DNA from: Hyaloraphidium curvatum
Taxonomy: Eukaryota > Monoblepharomycota > Hyaloraphidiomycetes > Hyaloraphidiales > Hyaloraphidiaceae
DNA length: 64,000 nucleotides
Direction of reading: 5' to 3'
Assembly (NCBI GenBank): GCA_025558095.1
Contig: JAIVFI010000044.1
Span: forward strand, 124,001-188,000
Shown here: piece after piece, positions 62,901-64,000 of the stretch
Numbering within the stretch: the stretch's first letter is position 1
Layout: the number at the start of each line of letters is the position of its first letter
Made by a program: the position numbers and the translations under genes
The notes under the pieces: model-generated
Databases searched by the model: none
Told to the model about the DNA's origin: nothing
What the model saw: only the letters and a program-made list of their open reading frames with translations

Positions 62901-64000
62901 ACCTGGTACCCCACGACCTTCTTTCCGACCTCGCCCATCTCTTCCGTGACGCGCCGTGCGACACCGATCGCGGCGACGCGCCGAGGTTCCGTTACGGTGA
63001 TCCCGCCGCTGAACAAGGGGTGGTCTGGGTTGCCGAAACCAAACTCGTAGAGAATCTGCGGGACCTGCGTGGTCTTGCCGGAGCCCGTCGAGCCGCAGAT
63101 GATGGTGACGGGGTTGTGCAGCACCGCGTCCAAGATGTTGGACTCGTACTGCATGATGGGCAGCTCCTGCCTCGCCAGGCTCATCGCCTCGGTCCGCGGC
63201 ACGTGCTGGATGTACTTGGAGGTCTGCAGGTTCGCGGGCGTGACCTGCTTCGGATCCGCGGTCAAGACCGGAGCGGCCGGGGTTTTGGGCGGCGGGCGCC
63301 AATCCAGGCTATCTGAATCCGAGTCCGAGCCGTCCGGCCTCTTGCCCTGGGCCTCCCTGGCGCGCCGCCGCGCTTCCTTCTGCCTCTTTCGCTGTTCCTG
63401 CCGCTTCCGCGCCTTTTCCTCCAAGAAGGCCTCCTCCTCCCTCTGCCTCTGCTCCGCCACGGCAGCATCAAAGGCGTCGACTTCGGCGGCGGGAGGCGGC
63501 CGCGGTTCAGCGGAAGCGGCCAACGGTGCGCCTTTCGGCTTGAGCGCCGAACCGAAACCGGGCCCCGATGGTGCCATCGTGCCGTCCTTCGGCTTCAATG
63601 AGCTTCCAAAAGCAGGGTTCGCGGACTTGAGGGCGCTTCCAAACTGTGCCGGGGGAAGAGCACCGCGGGACTCCTCGTCCCCGCCATCCGAGTCCGCCCT
63701 GAGGTCCCGTTCGAGGTCCGAGTCCTCGTCGAAATCAGAGTCCATCTCCACCTCGTTGGTGCCGCTGCCGTTCGGCGCCTCCCGCACGCCGTTCTGCGCC
63801 TCCGCGGCCGGGTCGATGCGGTCTCGCAGGGCGTTGGGCCTGCCGAGGAGCTTCGACGACAGGAGGAGGGGCTGGACCGACTTTGACTTCTCGGAGATTT
63901 CGGAAAGCTTGGCCATGATCTGGTTGTGCTCCTTCTTGGCCTCTTGCCGTTTCTGTCCACGGACAAAGTCCGTCAAGCTTCGAAAGACGCTCGTCGGCGA
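59926..64000 (-). CDS. DEAH-box RNA helicase, DHX37/Dhr1 (Ecm16)-like (5' end outside window)
   Basis: Exons 64000 (open) to 61678 and 61619-59926, joined through a 58-nt GTGCGT intron. The N-terminal region is acidic and Lys/Glu-rich (RKRQEQRKRQKEARRRAR). Helicase motifs: I GSTGSGKTTQVPQIL, Ia TEPRRVAA, II DEAH, III SAT, then TNIAETSLTIPGI and VI QRAGRAGR. A long acidic insertion (about 62100-62290) sits between the RecA domains, as in Dhr1. Winged-helix, ratchet and OB domains follow. Dhr1 releases U3 snoRNA from pre-18S rRNA in the nucleolus. The frame is still open at base 64000, so the true start is beyond the window. Confidence 0.9.

Noticed and set aside
61763-63316. Long plus-strand open frame opposite the helicase
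   Set aside because: Antisense shadow of the DHX37-like exon; the minus strand carries all helicase motifs.
1-64000. CRISPR arrays, rRNA, tRNA, insertion sequences or LTR elements
   Set aside because: No spaced repeats, no cloverleaf or rRNA-like segments and no transposase or reverse-transcriptase motifs were recognised by eye; a covariance-model scan would be decisive for tRNAs.

Overview
This is a very GC-rich eukaryotic nuclear window, almost certainly from a fungus. The fungal evidence is a Zn2Cys6 regulator with a fungal-type body, a Tul1/Dsc-type RING ligase, a Ypp1/TTC7 scaffold, a Bro1-family protein, a SigF-like NTF2 protein and a CaMKK-type kinase. Genes are dense, lie on both strands and are split by tiny introns. 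I placed 58 introns by matching reading frames; most are 50-67 nt, about 41 begin GTG and only 8 begin GTA. Several genes are unusual for Dikarya: POFUT1, a stefin, a plastid/cyanobacterial-type Ycf45 ATPase and a LEA-like protein. This points to an early-diverging zoosporic or algal-like fungal lineage. A Monoblepharidomycete such as Hyaloraphidium would fit, but that is inference only.

Layout. 0-9 kb: Tul1-like E3 ligase (cut by the left edge), a MYND-finger locus, a CaMKK-like kinase, a second MYND locus followed by a decayed MYND tail, and a Zn2Cys6 regulator. 9.8-15.7 kb: a TMEM70-like mitochondrial protein, a Ycf45/SpoIIIAA-type ATPase, a third MYND tail, two uncharacterised probably secreted products, and a GC-rich spacer with a direct repeat. 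15.7-22.1 kb: a cytochrome P450 divergent from a UbiA-prenyltransferase/FAD-monooxygenase fusion, then POFUT1. 22.3-30 kb: MPC1, a membrane-anchored JmjC protein, an SDR, an NTF2-like membrane protein and a riboflavin synthase-DHBP synthase fusion. 30-36 kb: a 1,749-residue Bro1-domain protein and an NmrA-like reductase. 37-46 kb: an aldo-keto reductase, a LEA-I78 inhibitor fusion facing a stefin-LysM fusion, a TauD-type dioxygenase, an unknown gene and PrpD. 46-50 kb: an SDR, a cysteine-rich secreted protein and a crotonase. 50-64 kb: Ypp1/TTC7, TOM7, a flavin amine oxidase, a secreted protein and a DHX37/Dhr1 helicase cut by the right edge.

How the genes relate. There is no operon logic, but some neighbours are suggestive. 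The P450 and the prenyltransferase-monooxygenase fusion share a 519-bp divergent promoter and look like a minimal prenylated-metabolite (meroterpenoid-like) locus. Two proteins carrying protease-inhibitor folds (I78 and stefin) are divergent neighbours. Two consecutive steps' enzymes of riboflavin synthesis are fused in one polypeptide. Exon coordinates in the entries were derived by hand from frame continuity, splice consensus and family alignment. They are predictions, not transcript evidence.
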